A DNA stretch of 64,000 bases from Choristoneura fumiferana (taxonomy: Eukaryota; Arthropoda; Insecta; Lepidoptera; Tortricidae), in contig NC_133496.1 in the NCBI RefSeq assembly GCF_025370935.1, positions 1,294,181 through 1,358,180 of the forward strand, in the 5' to 3' direction. The notes under the pieces were generated by a model. The model ran no database searches, was not told the origin of the DNA, and saw only the letters and a program-made list of their open reading frames with translations. Of the stretch, positions 40,950 to 50,735 are shown in pieces. Each line of letters starts with the position of its first letter. Within the stretch, counting starts at the first letter, position 1. The position numbers were made by a program, and so were the translations under genes.

Positions 40950-41265
40950 CGAACTGAGACATGGATGCACAGAAAAACCAGAAAAAGAGACCAGCACTGG
41001 GAATCGAAACCAGGTCCTCAGCAATCCGTGCTATAACCCCTACACCACCGCTGGACAGGAATCTAGACACGAATTTCTCCTATGCATATCTCAGATTGCT
41101 TATTTCTACTACGCTGCTTATGTAGCAGCACTAGCGACATCTATGTTCCGCTCTCATCGAGAGACGTCACACTCTTTCAGAACCAACCGCTGCAGCGTGG
41201 TCTCTTTTTCTGGGTTTTTCTGTGCATCCATGTCTCAGTTTGTATTTTCAATATGGTTTCACGGG
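40950..41265. mobile_element. tRNA-derived SINE family 3, inverted arrangement
   Basis: 40958-41200 read on the minus strand is a SINE-3 unit: CATAGATGTCGCTAGTGC, then a GTGGTGTAGGGGTTATAGC head and TGGTTTCGATTCCCAG as B box. From 41199 the same tail runs on the plus strand (TTTTTCTGTGCATCCATGTC). The outer 44 bp thus form a near-perfect inverted pair. Confidence 0.6.
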
Positions 41266-41660
41266 ATACCCGTAAAAGTAACAAATTTGGAGTTGAAATA
41301 AAAAATACAAAAAGACTCCCAAAAACCAATCATAATGCGAAGCATTTGTTTTCGCGCCTCTGGAATAATCCATTTTTTAAGGTAAAATGTATCCTATAAT
41401 ATATTTTGGTCTACCTACCAATATTGGTATACATCATAATGATGTATGCGAAGTTCAATGGCCATTGGTTTAGTAGTTAACTCGTGAAAACGAAACAACG
41501 TCATTTTAGCATTTATAATTAGTAAGGATGAATCCTTAATATTAATTAAATGTCATTTCACACATTGCGTTTAAAACTCTCAGATTTGCAGCCCGGATCT
41601 GAACTAACGATCCTCTAAGAGGCCATAGGTTAAACATAATGTAGGTCGCCATAATTTATA
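41266..41660. other. no gene; SINE-3-linked tail
   Basis: TTTCACGGGATACCCGTAAA and TTGAAATAAAAAATACAAA recur after the SINE-3 fragment at 42440-42500, so at least 41266-41320 is repeat. Confidence 0.45.
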
Positions 41661-41790
41661 ACACAATACCAATATTAATTCTTTATTGCACACCATAAAT
41701 CGGTACAAAAAAATACACTGACACAAATTCGGGGTAGACAATAGGCGGTGTTATCGCTTAAAGCGATCTCTTCCAGACAACCATCACCAC
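41661..41790 (-). mobile_element. LINE-B 3' end
   Basis: TTCTTTATTGCACACCATAA, AATAGGCGGTGTTATCGC and AGCGATCTCTTCCAGACAAC match the copy at 34430-34640 in the same orientation. Confidence 0.65.
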
Positions 41791-42179
41791 TGACTATATA
41801 CGATGACAAAACTTAATGAATGTCACATTTAGAACTGCTTTTGTTTGTTTTAGATTCCTGCAATAATGCAATAATAGTAATTACTGTTTCTAAAAAACCG
41901 AAGCACGTAATTTAGATTCGAACAGGGCAACACAGGCCAGCACTAAATAACGGCAGTTAGAGTCGGCTCGGTAATGACCCTTATTCCGCTAATGTAGTAC
42001 GATCTGCGGGGATTGCTGTTTAATACAAACACTGGTAACTAAGAGCTATTCACTAGAAAGTTTTGGAGCTGTTCTGAAATTGAGCCGAAGATTACCACAA
42101 GTATCGATAACCTAACCTTGCCGACAAAAGTTGGAAAACCCCGACTTGGTCACTTTAATGTGTTTAATGTGTGTTGTTT

Positions 42180-42310
42180 GATGAAACATATCTAAAAAAC
42201 CATCGCTAGAAACCTGCTTTCAAATGAAAAAACCGCATCAGCCCACCCGTTTAGAGCTACGTGCCACAGACAACACACAGATAACACGGACTCACATTTA
42301 TAGCGGTCTA
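42180..42310 (-). repeat. CCCCGACGC-type repeat, inverted fragment
   Basis: AAACCATCGCTAGAAACCTG and CCACCCGTTTAGAGCTACG are the reverse complement of parts of 27540-27690. Confidence 0.5.
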
Positions 42311-42329
42311 ACTACTAACTGAAATATAG

Positions 42330-42515
42330 ATGCACAGAAAAAACCGAGATTATCGGATTACGAGGACCTGGGTTCGATCCAGTGATGGTCTTATTTTTCT
42401 GTTTTTCTGTGCATCTATATTTCAGTTTGTATTTTCAATTTCGGTTTTACGGGTATGACCGTAAAAGTAAAAATTTGAATTGAAATAAAAAATACAAAAA
42501 GATTTCCAAAACAAT
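42330..42515 (+). mobile_element. tRNA-derived SINE family 3 fragment
   Basis: GACCTGGGTTCGATCCAGTG (B box) is followed by TTTTTCTGTGCATCTATATT and ACGGGTATGACCGTAAAAG. The 5' end is replaced by an inverted tail piece (TATAGATGCACAGAAAAAAC at 42327). Confidence 0.6.
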
Positions 42516-42519
42516 CTTA

Positions 42520-42812
42520 ATTTGATTGCTTATGTAACATATCTCTTGTCCGGTAGAAAGCGGTTAGTTCCAATGAATGCCGAAAAGTTTCTCGATGAGG
42601 CTACGGCATAGATGTCGCTAGCGTCGCTGCTTAAGTGACTAAGTAAGAACACAAGCTGAGATATGAGTGCATAGGAAATTCGTGTCGTACCGTTACCATC
42701 AGTGGTGTAGCGGTATAGCACGCGTACGGATTACGCAGGACCTGGTTCGATTCCCAGTGATGGTCTTATTCTGTTTTTCTGTGCATCTATATTTCAGTTT
42801 GTATCTTCAAGA
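42520..42812 (+). mobile_element. tRNA-derived SINE family 3, near full length
   Basis: A leading segment (GGCATAGATGTCGCTAGC, AGATATGAGTGCATAGG) precedes a tRNA-like head, GTGGTGTAGCGGTATAGCAC (A box) and GACCTGGTTCGATTCCCAG (B box). It then runs into TTTTTCTGTGCATCTATATT. Confidence 0.65.
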
Positions 42813-42890
42813 AAAAAAATATTCGTGACATGACATGACGTGACGTGACATGGATAAGAATAATAATAATAAAAAAACTAACTAGGTACC

Positions 42891-43171
42891 AAGCCGTGGT
42901 GGCCGAGTGGTTTGACCTATCGCCTCTCAAGCAGAGGGTCGTGGGTTCGAACCCCGGCTCGCACCTCTGAGTTTTTCGAAATTCATTTACCACCAGCTTT
43001 GCGGTGAAGGAAAACATCGTGAGGAAACCTGCACAAACCTGCGAAGCGATTCAATGGTGCGTGCGAAGTTCCCAATCCGCACTGGGCCCGCGTGGGAACT
43101 ATGGCCCAAGCTCTCTTGTTCTGAGAGGAGGCCAGTGCCCAGCAGTGGGACGTATATAGGCTGGGATGATG
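42891..43171 (+). mobile_element. tRNA-derived SINE family 1, full length with perfect 11-bp duplication
   Basis: It is flanked on both sides by AACTAGGTACC (42880-42890 and 43172-43182). The head AGCCGTGGTGGCCGAGTGG has an A box, and GTGGGTTCGAACCCCGG an exact B box (42944-42953), as expected for an RNA polymerase III promoter. The body ends GTGGGACGTATATAGG, CTGGGATGATG. The 281-bp unit is the best reference for this family. It was presumably mobilised by a partner LINE sharing its 3' end. Confidence 0.9.
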
Positions 43172-43584
43172 AACTAGGTACCAGAGCATAATTATTTTTT
43201 GAATTTCTTTCGAGCAGCAATGTAACGCGTACAATAATTTGACACGACAGAGAAGCGTTCTGTGACAGCTGTCACGTCAACACGTGCGGCGTTTGAATAA
43301 AATCAAAGCAGTATTGTAAATTTATTTTATAAGGAAAATAATGAGTCCAAATTTTTACTAAAACATAATAAAGTGTGATGTTGTCATAGTGGCCTTCATT
43401 AAGTACCTACCCCTAAAGTTTGAGTTTGTATCAAAATACACGCTGTATAAATACCACTTTTTAAAACACTGACAGCAATATATGTATGGCTGTGGTATAG
43501 TAGCTCTCAAACGGAATAACCGATTTCGATGTGTTTTTTTACGTGAAAGTGAGCTTTCTTGCGGTAGTTCTTAGATCTTTAATT

Positions 43585-43760
43585 CAAAATCAAATTCAAA
43601 GTCAAAATATCTTTATTCAATTTAGGCTATAACAAGCACTTATGAATGTCAAAATAATCTACCACCGGTTCGAAAAACCTCTGTTGAGAAGAATCCGCAA
43701 GAAACTCAACGAGGTATATTTTTTATAAACAGATACAATATTATTAAATGATATCTATAC
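43585..43760 (-). mobile_element. LINE-C 3' end
   Basis: AAATTCAAAGTCAAAATATC, TTTATTCAATTTAGGC, CTACCACCGGTTCG and AAGAAACTCAACGAGG are as at 40515. Confidence 0.65.
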
Positions 43761-43784
43761 ATCACAAGTATTTAACACAACTTT

Positions 43785-43865
43785 ATTTTTAACACAATAG
43801 GTTCGCTATTTGAAGGGATCGCCAATGCGGATCGGAATTATTTCCAAATATCCCATGTTGAAATC
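43785..43865. repeat. repeat shared with 16195-16305
   Basis: CACAACTTTATTTTTAACAC and GGGATCGCCAATGCGGATCG recur there in the same order, here directly after a LINE-C end. Confidence 0.6.
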
Positions 43866-43950
43866 AGTTTAACCTTTTTTGATATATTAGGGTTCCTTAT
43901 AAAGCTTTAAAATGACAAAGTCAGGTGTTTAAACTTTTATAAGCTGGTTA

Positions 43951-44075
43951 GATTAGGTTAAAAGGTTAAGTACCTCCTTCCGACAACAAGGTTGGGTTAG
44001 GTTAAAAGGTTAAGTACCTTCCGACGACCAGGTTAGGTTAGGTTAAAAAGTTATCTACCTTCCGACACCAAAGTA
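43951..44075. repeat. three tandem units of 41-44 bp with TTAGG core
   Basis: Each unit reads approximately GGTTAGGTTAAAAGGTTAAG plus TACCTTCCGACGACCA. The unit junction near 44030-44047 contains TTAGGTTAGGTTA, which matches the insect telomeric repeat by short coincidence or origin. Confidence 0.8.
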
Positions 44076-45591
44076 CAGCACCTCCCGAGCAAATAAAAAC
44101 AACTGAAATTATCATATTTTTTTTACATTTTCGCTTTTTATATTTGTCGCTGGCGGGTCGCACGTACATCTACAGCTATCTATGCATCCCTGATTTAATG
44201 CAACTGTTACACTGTGACACTTATATTGCCAAAGTTTAAACTCAACTGCGACAGCCCTGATAACTTTGCCTAGGGCTGTCTCAACCGATTCCAATCTACG
44301 TCGAATTTCAATCACTTTGCCCGAAGCGCCGGTTTCAGCTGAGTTCACAGTTGGTGATCATTTGTTCCTATCGTGATTGTTTTGTGTTTTTTCTTGGTTG
44401 AGTTGTTTTATTCATTTTAATTCGAGGAAAGGAAGGGTGAACTTTAAGTTGGGTTACTGTTACATCATGTCTGTAATACTCAGCTTAAGTAAACGTAAAT
44501 GATCTGAAGACGTATTTGCATTGGTCTGTGGTATCGTGACGTGACGCCGACCTGTCAAAAGTGAATCGGTTGAATGGGGGGGGGGATATTTATTAAGCAA
44601 TACGTTGTGTTGGCTCGTGTTGTGTCACTCTCTATATTATATTTTTAAATGTACGAAAGTGATATAGTTTTGATGCATCAAAAACACACGAGACACGTGA
44701 GACACATGTATAATTTGACATATTTGTATTAGTACTGAATCTGGTAAGAAAATATTTTGCTATGTTCGGATGTATCGGATGGCTATTGTATTTTCTGGGA
44801 TAAATTGTAGCTTTAATGAGAATTATGACGGTAAAAACGATTATACAATACTAGGAAAACCATTACGAGTATTGTGCTGGACAAAGAACCTTTCAGGTGA
44901 GTTTAATTAACTATCGACAAACTAATTTTCAATCCGACTACCTACTCGTACCCTGTTTTATTTTTTAATGTTATAAAATTCACAAACGAGCAATAATGGT
45001 ACCGACTCTGGTCAATACATTTTCTAATAATAAATAGTATATCTATTCAGTATTATTCATAACAGTAATCTATCTATATCTACAAAAAAGTACCGTTCTT
45101 GATTGCATGACCTGACTTGAATCTGGGACACGCAGCACAGATTAAATTACTAGGTATAATCATTGAAATGCCTCACACAATTTTTCGACATTTCTACAAA
45201 GAACTAGCCAATTTTCTTTTATTCCACGAGAGTACCCGGAAAAAGCAAGTGCACACAAAAAACTTAACATATTCAAAACATCATCCAAATCAAAACCGAC
45301 ATATTTGAAAAACACATTTACTCGGCAAAAACGAGGCAAAATCAGCAGCCACATTCAGCCGGCCGCTTTAATTTTTAACGAGTCTATTTTTATTCCCGCA
45401 GTGACAGCCCTGGCGCTAAAATATTAATTTGGCACAGGGTTGTCGTTATTTGTGGGCGATCGATCTTTTTAGTAGGTCGAGTTACAGTTTTAGACATCCA
45501 GTTAGTGCCACGGCAAAGATAGGGTATAGTTTTACTTATGCTACGCTGTGTTAAGAATTAACTTGAAAAATCGGCAAAATGTTACGTGATA
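44076..45591. other. no recognised gene; one unassigned open frame
   Basis: On the minus strand 44348-44112 is open with an amphipathic stretch (EIRRRLESVETALGKVIRAV), but starts at GTG and resembles no family I know. The rest is AT-rich, with a G-run at 44576-44585. Confidence 0.3.
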
Positions 45592-45732
45592 AGCCGAGTT
45601 TAGACTTGCAAGAAAAATCGTGCAAGTTGCATTACATTGCGAGGCCGTAAAGCCAACGAGTTTGTAGTGGGCAATCGAGCGCCGCAATGTAATGCAACTT
45701 GCACGATTTTTCTTGCAAGTCTAAACTCGGCT
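45592..45732. mobile_element. palindromic MITE with 48-bp inverted ends
   Basis: AGCCGAGTTTAGACTTGCAA at the left and TTGCAAGTCTAAACTCGGCT at the right are perfect reverse complements. The match extends to GTTGCATTACATTGCG/CGCAATGTAATGCAAC. The 45-bp core is non-coding. Confidence 0.85.
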
Positions 45733-45849
45733 ATAGGTGTTAAATACGTTTATAAGCAAATGGTTATGTATTCTTGATATTGCTGTAATGTAATGTAAAT
45801 TCACCACCTGCTAAAATGTATTCCTTACTTCTCCATCCGTTCCATTGTA

Positions 45850-46015
45850 AAGGTTGCCTGGAAGAGATCGCTCTGAAGCGATAAGGCCGCCTATTGCTTA
45901 CCTCAAAAAGACTACAGAGACTTTAACACACACAGGTATACCTGTTTTCTGTACTGCTTGCTACGTGTTGGTGTGCAATAAAGATTCATTGTATTGTACC
46001 TATTGTATTGTATTG
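45850..46015 (+). mobile_element. LINE-B 3' end, plus strand
   Basis: AGGTTGCCTGGAAGAGATCG, GCGATAAGGCCGCCTATTGC and GTGTGCAATAAAGATTCATT, with a polyadenylation-like AATAAAG and a (TTGTA)n tail. Confidence 0.7.
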
Positions 46016-46830
46016 TAAAACAATAATTTGTGTTCCGTAGCAGCGGAACATTGAACTTAAGATTGCTTATTTTACTTTTGCTGTGAGATCGTACTTCATG
46101 CCAAATTTCAATGCCCTATAGGTTTTGATTCTCGTAGTTTGTATATGAGTTTCAACGGACTATTATCTTTTGACTGTCTTTACGTATTTAGGTTTTTTTC
46201 ATAGTCGACCCACGAATTCCTCGGAAAAATAATCTAAGTCTTCTCTACTCTGCCGTAATTACCCTCTTAATATCTAATCTCTTTTAATAATGTAATAAGG
46301 TCCCAGGGCTAGTATTTTTGGCATACGGAATGAAAAATACTCGTCAAGCCTATCAAAATGTTAACATTGTCGATATTTTCCCAGCTACTCTGCCATAATT
46401 ACCCTCCCAGCTGCAACCTTAGCTTTATTGTGTGGCCTAGCCAAGGTTGCTCTAAAATTAACCCAGAATAAGCTCTCAGGACTGATATTCTTTGCATACG
46501 GGACGCTAAATACTCGTCAAAGCTGTCAAATTGTTATTAACGTCCACACTTCCAGCTACTTTGCCGTAATTACCCACTTAGCCGCAATCTTGGATCGGCG
46601 ATTTGCACCGATTTTATTCCCCCATAAAATTGTCTGCTGCTAAAGTGGCTGAAAGAGGTTCCTGAGCGATTCTTTTTATCTATCTCCGTATGGTCAGCAA
46701 AATGATTTCTCTTTAAGTTGAACAAAGTGCTATAATAGGGTTTTGAACACGTTACTAAGTAATATAACTAATGCTCTCGTCGATTATTTGGAAAACTGCA
46801 AAAATCAAACGGTTTAACTCATGTTAAATG
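46016..46830. other. no gene; partial repeat at 46025-46200
   Basis: GTTCCGTAGCAGCGGAAC and CATGCCAAATTTCAATGCCC recall the minus-strand GGGTTCCG relative at 60755-61040. At 46240-46640 two similar passages (CTCTGCCGTAATTACCCTC; CTTTGCCGTAATTACCCAC) form a degenerate direct repeat. Confidence 0.4.
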
Positions 46831-46833
46831 ATA

Positions 46834-47263
46834 TTGTAACGGATAACTCGCGTCTTAAACCGAGTTTAGCTCGACATGTTTCGGGCTATTTCGTAGCCCT
46901 TCTTATCAGGAGCACGCGACTCGGCGGCAGCCGCAACACGCACACTACGCGCCACCGCTCTGCTCGCGCGACTGCCCGACGAAACTAACACCAGCGCACA
47001 ACTACCCGCATTTTCATCACCATTTTTATTGTCACTGTCAAATGTAAGGTAGCACACAACACTAACAACATCGCTCCGCAAAGGCACGTTCACACCAACC
47101 GATGACGCAGCACGAGTATTTAATACTGTTTTCCAACTCGGAGGTACCGACCAACCACAACTCGCTTAAAATTCGGATGACGACTAATCTCAATGGCTTC
47201 ACGCACTTTCCGCGGAAACATATCAAGCAAAACTCGATTTAAGACGTGAGTTATCCGTTACAA
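46834..47263. mobile_element. TA-flanked MITE with TTGTAACGGATAACTC termini
   Basis: Inverted ends of about 36 bp (TTGTAACGGATAACTCGCGT and ACGTGAGTTATCCGTTACAA) are flanked by TA (46832-46833, 47264-47265). The interior is GC-rich, with TCGACATGTTTCGGGC and TAGCCCTTCTTATCAGGAGC. No transposase. Confidence 0.75.
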
Positions 47264-47267
47264 TATA

Positions 47268-47562
47268 AATAAATAAAAATAAATAAAATAAATAAATATC
47301 ACGGGACAATTCACACCAAATGACCTAGTCCCAAAGTAAGCTTAGCAAAGCTTGTGTTATGGGTACTAAGCAACGGATAAATATAATTATATAGATAGAT
47401 ACATACTTAAATACATATTAAACACCCAAGACCCGAGAACAAACATTCGTATTTTTCATACAAATATCTGCCCCGACACGGGAATCGAACCCGGGACCTC
47501 AAGCTTCGTAGTCAGGTTCTCTAACCACTAGGCCATCTGGTCGTCTACTCGTCTGGTCATTT
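47268..47562 (-). mobile_element. tRNA-derived SINE family 2
   Basis: On the minus strand: ATGGCCTAGTGGTTAGAGAA (A box), CCCGGGTTCGATTCCCGTG (B box), TATTTGTATGAAAAATACG, GTACCCATAACACAAGC and a (TTTATT)n tail. It is the best copy of this family. Confidence 0.8.
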
Positions 47563-47944
47563 AATATGTGTGAGTTTCACGGTAAAGCCGTGGTAAACGC
47601 TAGTGTCATATAAAGTAGATCCAATGGACCTTTTGCGACTCAAACGGTTTTAACGGCCTTTATTGTGCCCAAGATGGCGATGCCCTACAACATGTTCGCC
47701 TTCGGGGAATCATGCTGTTGTGATGGGGAAAAGTTTGGTTGGCATGAAGCAAGATTTTTATAAAGAAACTCTTTATTTTTACCGATTTAAATGAAATTTG
47801 GTATAATGATAGTTTGAGACCTTGAGGACATTGATTTGTTTTATCCGGGAAAATCTGGGAGCACGGCAGTGCCCCCGCCAAGTCGAGCAAAACAAAAGCA
47901 CGACCGTACCGTACTTACCTCGAAGCCATTCGGGCAATTTTCAA
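47563..47944. other. no gene; GAAATTTGGTAT-type fragment
   Basis: AAATGAAATTTGGTATAATG at 47789 and AGTCGAGCAAAACAAAAGC at 47880 belong to repeats seen elsewhere (the latter inverted at 21085-21110). Confidence 0.4.
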
Positions 47945-48212
47945 CCTCTTTTTTTTATTCGACTGGATGGCAAACGAGCAAGTGGGTCTCCAGATGGTAA
48001 GAGATCACCACCGCCCATAAACATCTGCAACACCAGGGGTATTGCAGATGCGTTGCCAACTAGATGCCTAAGATGGGATACCTCAAGTGCCAGTAATTTC
48101 ACCGGCTGTCTTACTCTCCGCGCCGAAACATAACAGTGCAAGCACTGCTGCTTTACGGCAGGATTAGCGAGCAATCTGGGCGGACCTTGCACAAGGTCCT
48201 ATCACCTGCCTC
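47945..48212 (-). mobile_element. CR1/jockey-like LINE 3' end (LINE-A), long copy
   Basis: Same order as 26451-26735: GACTGGATGGCAAACGAGC, GATCACCACCGCCCATAAAC, ACCGGCTGTCTTACTCTCC and GACCTTGCACAAGGTCC. Confidence 0.7.
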
Positions 48213-48272
48213 CTGAAATATTGTGGTGGGTAAAGCTAGAATCCTGAATTTTCAGTTACCTATACGGCCTAA

Positions 48273-48713
48273 GCAAGTCAAGGCTCGCAAGCAAAGGTTC
48301 GTGGGTTCAAACCCCGGCTTGCACCTTTGAGTTATTCGAAATTGATGTGCGAAATTACATTTGAAATTTACCACGAGCTTTATGGTGAAGGAAAACATCA
48401 AAGTCAAAGTCAAAATATCTTTATTCAATTTAGGCCAAAACAAGCACTTATGAATGTCAACAAAAAAAATCTACCACCGGTTGGGAAAAACCTCTATTGA
48501 GAAGAGTCCGGCAAGAAACTCAACGAGGTATATTTTTTTAAAAAGATTTCATCGTGAGGAAACCTGCACACACACACATGTGAAATAATTCAATGGTATG
48601 TGTGAAGTTCCCAATCCTCAGTGGGCCCGCGTGGGAACTACGGCTCAAGTCCTCTTATTCTGAGAGGAGGCCTGTGCCCAGCAGTGGGACGTATACAGGC
48701 TGGGATGATGATG
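48273..48713 (+). mobile_element. SINE family 1 with 11-bp duplication, split by a LINE-C insertion
   Basis: It is flanked by ATACGGCCTAA on both sides (48262-48272, 48714-48724). The 5' end lacks a normal A box; TTCGTGGGTTCAAACCCCG keeps the B-box area. The body is interrupted at GGAAAACATC by 150 bp of LINE-C 3' end and resumes CATCGTGAGGAAACCTGC. Confidence 0.85.
48400..48549 (-). mobile_element. LINE-C 3' end nested in the SINE
   Basis: AAGTCAAAGTCAAAATATCT to GCAAGAAACTCAACGAGG and poly-T/A, bounded by CATC at 48396-48399 and 48550-48553, a likely short target duplication. Confidence 0.8.
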
Positions 48714-48835
48714 ATACGGCCTAATGTCTTAAATTTGTTTAGCCTTTATCCCTTGGGGTTTTTTTAATGCGTACCTAGTTGATAACTTAAATTGATATGT
48801 ACTACGTTTTGCTCAGTGAGTAAAAGCTTTTATTT

Positions 48836-49233
48836 TTAGGGTTCCGTACCCGCAGGGTGGCAACGGAACCCTATTACTGAGACTCCGCTGTCTGTCTGTG
48901 TGTCTGTCCGTCTGTCTGTCACAGGGCTCTATCTCTTGAGTCGTAATAGTTCCTGCACAAACCTGCGAAGAAATTCAATGGTGCGTGTGAAGTTCCCAAT
49001 CCGCACTGGGCCCGCGTGGGAACTAGTGCCCAAGCCCTCTTATTCTGAGAGGAGGCCTGTGCCTTGCAGTGGGACAGATATAGGCTGGGATGAAATTAAC
49101 ATAAAATGATATTAAGGGGGGCTCTCATACAACAAACTTGATTTTTTGCCATTTTTTTGGCTAATGTCTAATGTTGTAATAGATAATGGAACGGAACCCT
49201 TCGTGCACGAGTCCGACTTGCACTTGCCTAGTT
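48836..49233 (+). repeat. GGGTTCCG-class repeat split by a SINE-1 3' fragment
   Basis: It begins TTTAGGGTTCCGTACCC with a GTCTGTCC run. It is interrupted at about 48952 by SINE-1 3' sequence and resumes to end CTTCGTGCACGAGTCCGAC, TTGCACTTGCCTAGTTTT. Confidence 0.65.
48952..49091 (+). mobile_element. 5'-truncated SINE family 1 nested in the repeat
   Basis: CCTGCACAAACCTGCGAAG, TGGGCCCGCGTGGGAACTAG, GAGAGGAGGCCTGTGCC and TATAGGCTGGGATGAA are the 3' half of SINE-1, closely matching 43025-43171. Confidence 0.8.
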
Positions 49234-49690
49234 TTTTATTATTATTTATTCTTACGACCCAATGAAACTTATTGTATAGTTCTCGCCGTTGCATAAACGA
49301 ATTCTTTGCAGAGAAAGTCGCGTGTTTAATATTGTTGCTACCTCAAAATCTAGCAACGTCCGTATAACAGAACTCCATTTCAGACTGTAGCGAATTCGCA
49401 ACCCACACTGCTTGTTTGGCGCATATTGCGGTATAGTAACGTGATATTTGGACGAAGTTCTCGGGGTTTTGTTTTGTTTAGCTTGGCTTAGTTTTTGATG
49501 GCAGGAAAAAAAGTTGCCTGCACGTATACAGATTTGGAGAGACAGAATATATTTTGTTATTCCATTTGGAAGAATTTATGCATCCATACTGATACCAGTT
49601 GGATTGTTCTTTTAGATGTAACGGGTGTGATGCTTTAAAGTAAAGGTCGTATTTACAGTGCTCTCTTGATTAGTTACACCGATTGTTATA
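49234..49690. other. no gene seen
   Basis: AT-rich with no recognised element. Confidence 0.45.
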
Positions 49691-49699
49691 CATACAGTA

Positions 49700-49840
49700 C
49701 AGGAAACAAATAATACAATACACGCATATCTTGCATAAACGTAGCTATCAACCTATCATAAGGTCGTGGGTGGGAAAAATAATTGTTTTAAGTAGTTCTT
49801 TTATATGGACCTCCGCAAAGTAACGCCTGATTCAATACAC
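49700..49840. mobile_element. right half of the TTGAATCAGGCG MITE family
   Basis: CACGCATATCTTGCATAAAC, CATAAGGTCGTGGGTGGG and GGACCTCCGCAAAGTAACGC, then CTGATTCAATA, match the right part of 3337-3844 and of 58455-58735. Confidence 0.65.
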
Positions 49841-49844
49841 ATTT

Positions 49845-49955
49845 AAGCATTTGCATTTAAATTCGCCTTTGTACACCTCTTTCTCTTGTTAACAGTTATT
49901 TTCTTATATTTTCTGTACAATAAAAAGTTATACAATACTATACAAACAAACTTAC
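49845..49955 (+). mobile_element. LINE 3' end (GCCTTTGTAC type)
   Basis: AATTCGCCTTTGTACACCTC and TCTGTACAATAAAAAGTTAT resemble the end at 29995-30095. Confidence 0.5.
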
Positions 49956-50035
49956 AATCTTTCTCACCTGTTCGTAATATTAGTGAGATAATGATTCTTA
50001 CAATATAATAATAGATACAACGCCTTCAACCAGCC

Positions 50036-50239
50036 GTCAGCCGCCCCAACCCCTGCGACGCCCGACATCCCAACTTTGTTCGTTCAACTCCATCAGTGAC
50101 ACCAGTCACGTCACCTGCATCCAACACCGCGTTTATTGGATCGCGCTGAATCACGCACAGTATCACAATGAGTGAGGAACGAGTGGAAGTAATTCACCAG
50201 CAATTTTTAAAGTGCGTTTGTAGACGTCTGTTATTTTGA
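50036..50239 (+). other. candidate short first exon or chance
   Basis: A C-rich stretch (GCCGCCCCAACCCCTGCGAC) and TCAGTGAC precede an ATG at 50168 in good insect context (TCACAATGAG). It opens MSEERVEVIHQQFLK before a donor-like AAA|GTGCGT. Without splicing it stops at 50239, where a MITE begins. Unrecognised. Confidence 0.2.
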
Positions 50240-50368
50240 CCGGACAGCGGGCCGTTTTTTTGCCGGTGTTGCGGTGTTGTATTGCTTACAATGGATGTGT
50301 GTACATGCACCGGACACTTGTCCGGCGACGAAGCCATACAACACCGCAACAAAAGGTCCGTTGTCCGG
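50240..50368. mobile_element. small MITE with CCGGACA termini
   Basis: CCGGACAGCGGGCC to TTGCGGTGTTGTA at the left is mirrored by TACAACACCGCAAC to GGTCCGTTGTCCGG at the right, arms of about 35 bp. Short ATG frames overlapping it are not genes. Confidence 0.7.
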
Positions 50369-50552
50369 TGGAACTGTCTACAAGCGGCCTAAGGGATCCA
50401 CCAAATCAGTTGTTGTTGTTGTTGTCGTCCTATGGTACCCCAGTGGTACAAAGGGCCTTCAAATCAGTGCTCAAATAAAATTATTAGACTGTAAACGAAG
50501 TGACGTTACACATGAATCACTTTTTTAACATTCAATTTCTAAATCAGTAATT

Positions 50553-50735
50553 AGGAGCGTTTATTCCTGCTGAGCTGGCAACGTTGCATTTTTGTTAGTT
50601 TTTCTCGATAATTGCATAAAAATTGAATGAAAAATAATAACGTTGTCTGATAGAACACTTCTTAATATATAAGTTAATGTTTCTACTCCAATAATTATTC
50701 GTGATACACTTTTATTTCCTTTAAAAACCGGTCAT
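50553..50735 (+). repeat. long direct repeat, copy 1
   Basis: CCTGCTGAGCTGGCAACGTT, GCATAAAAATTGAATGAAAA and CTACTCCAATAATTATTCGT recur in order at 51677-51860. Confidence 0.8.

Noticed and set aside
44030..44047. true telomeric array
   Set aside because: Only two to three TTAGG units occur, inside a 41-44-bp tandem repeat. That is too short to call telomeric.
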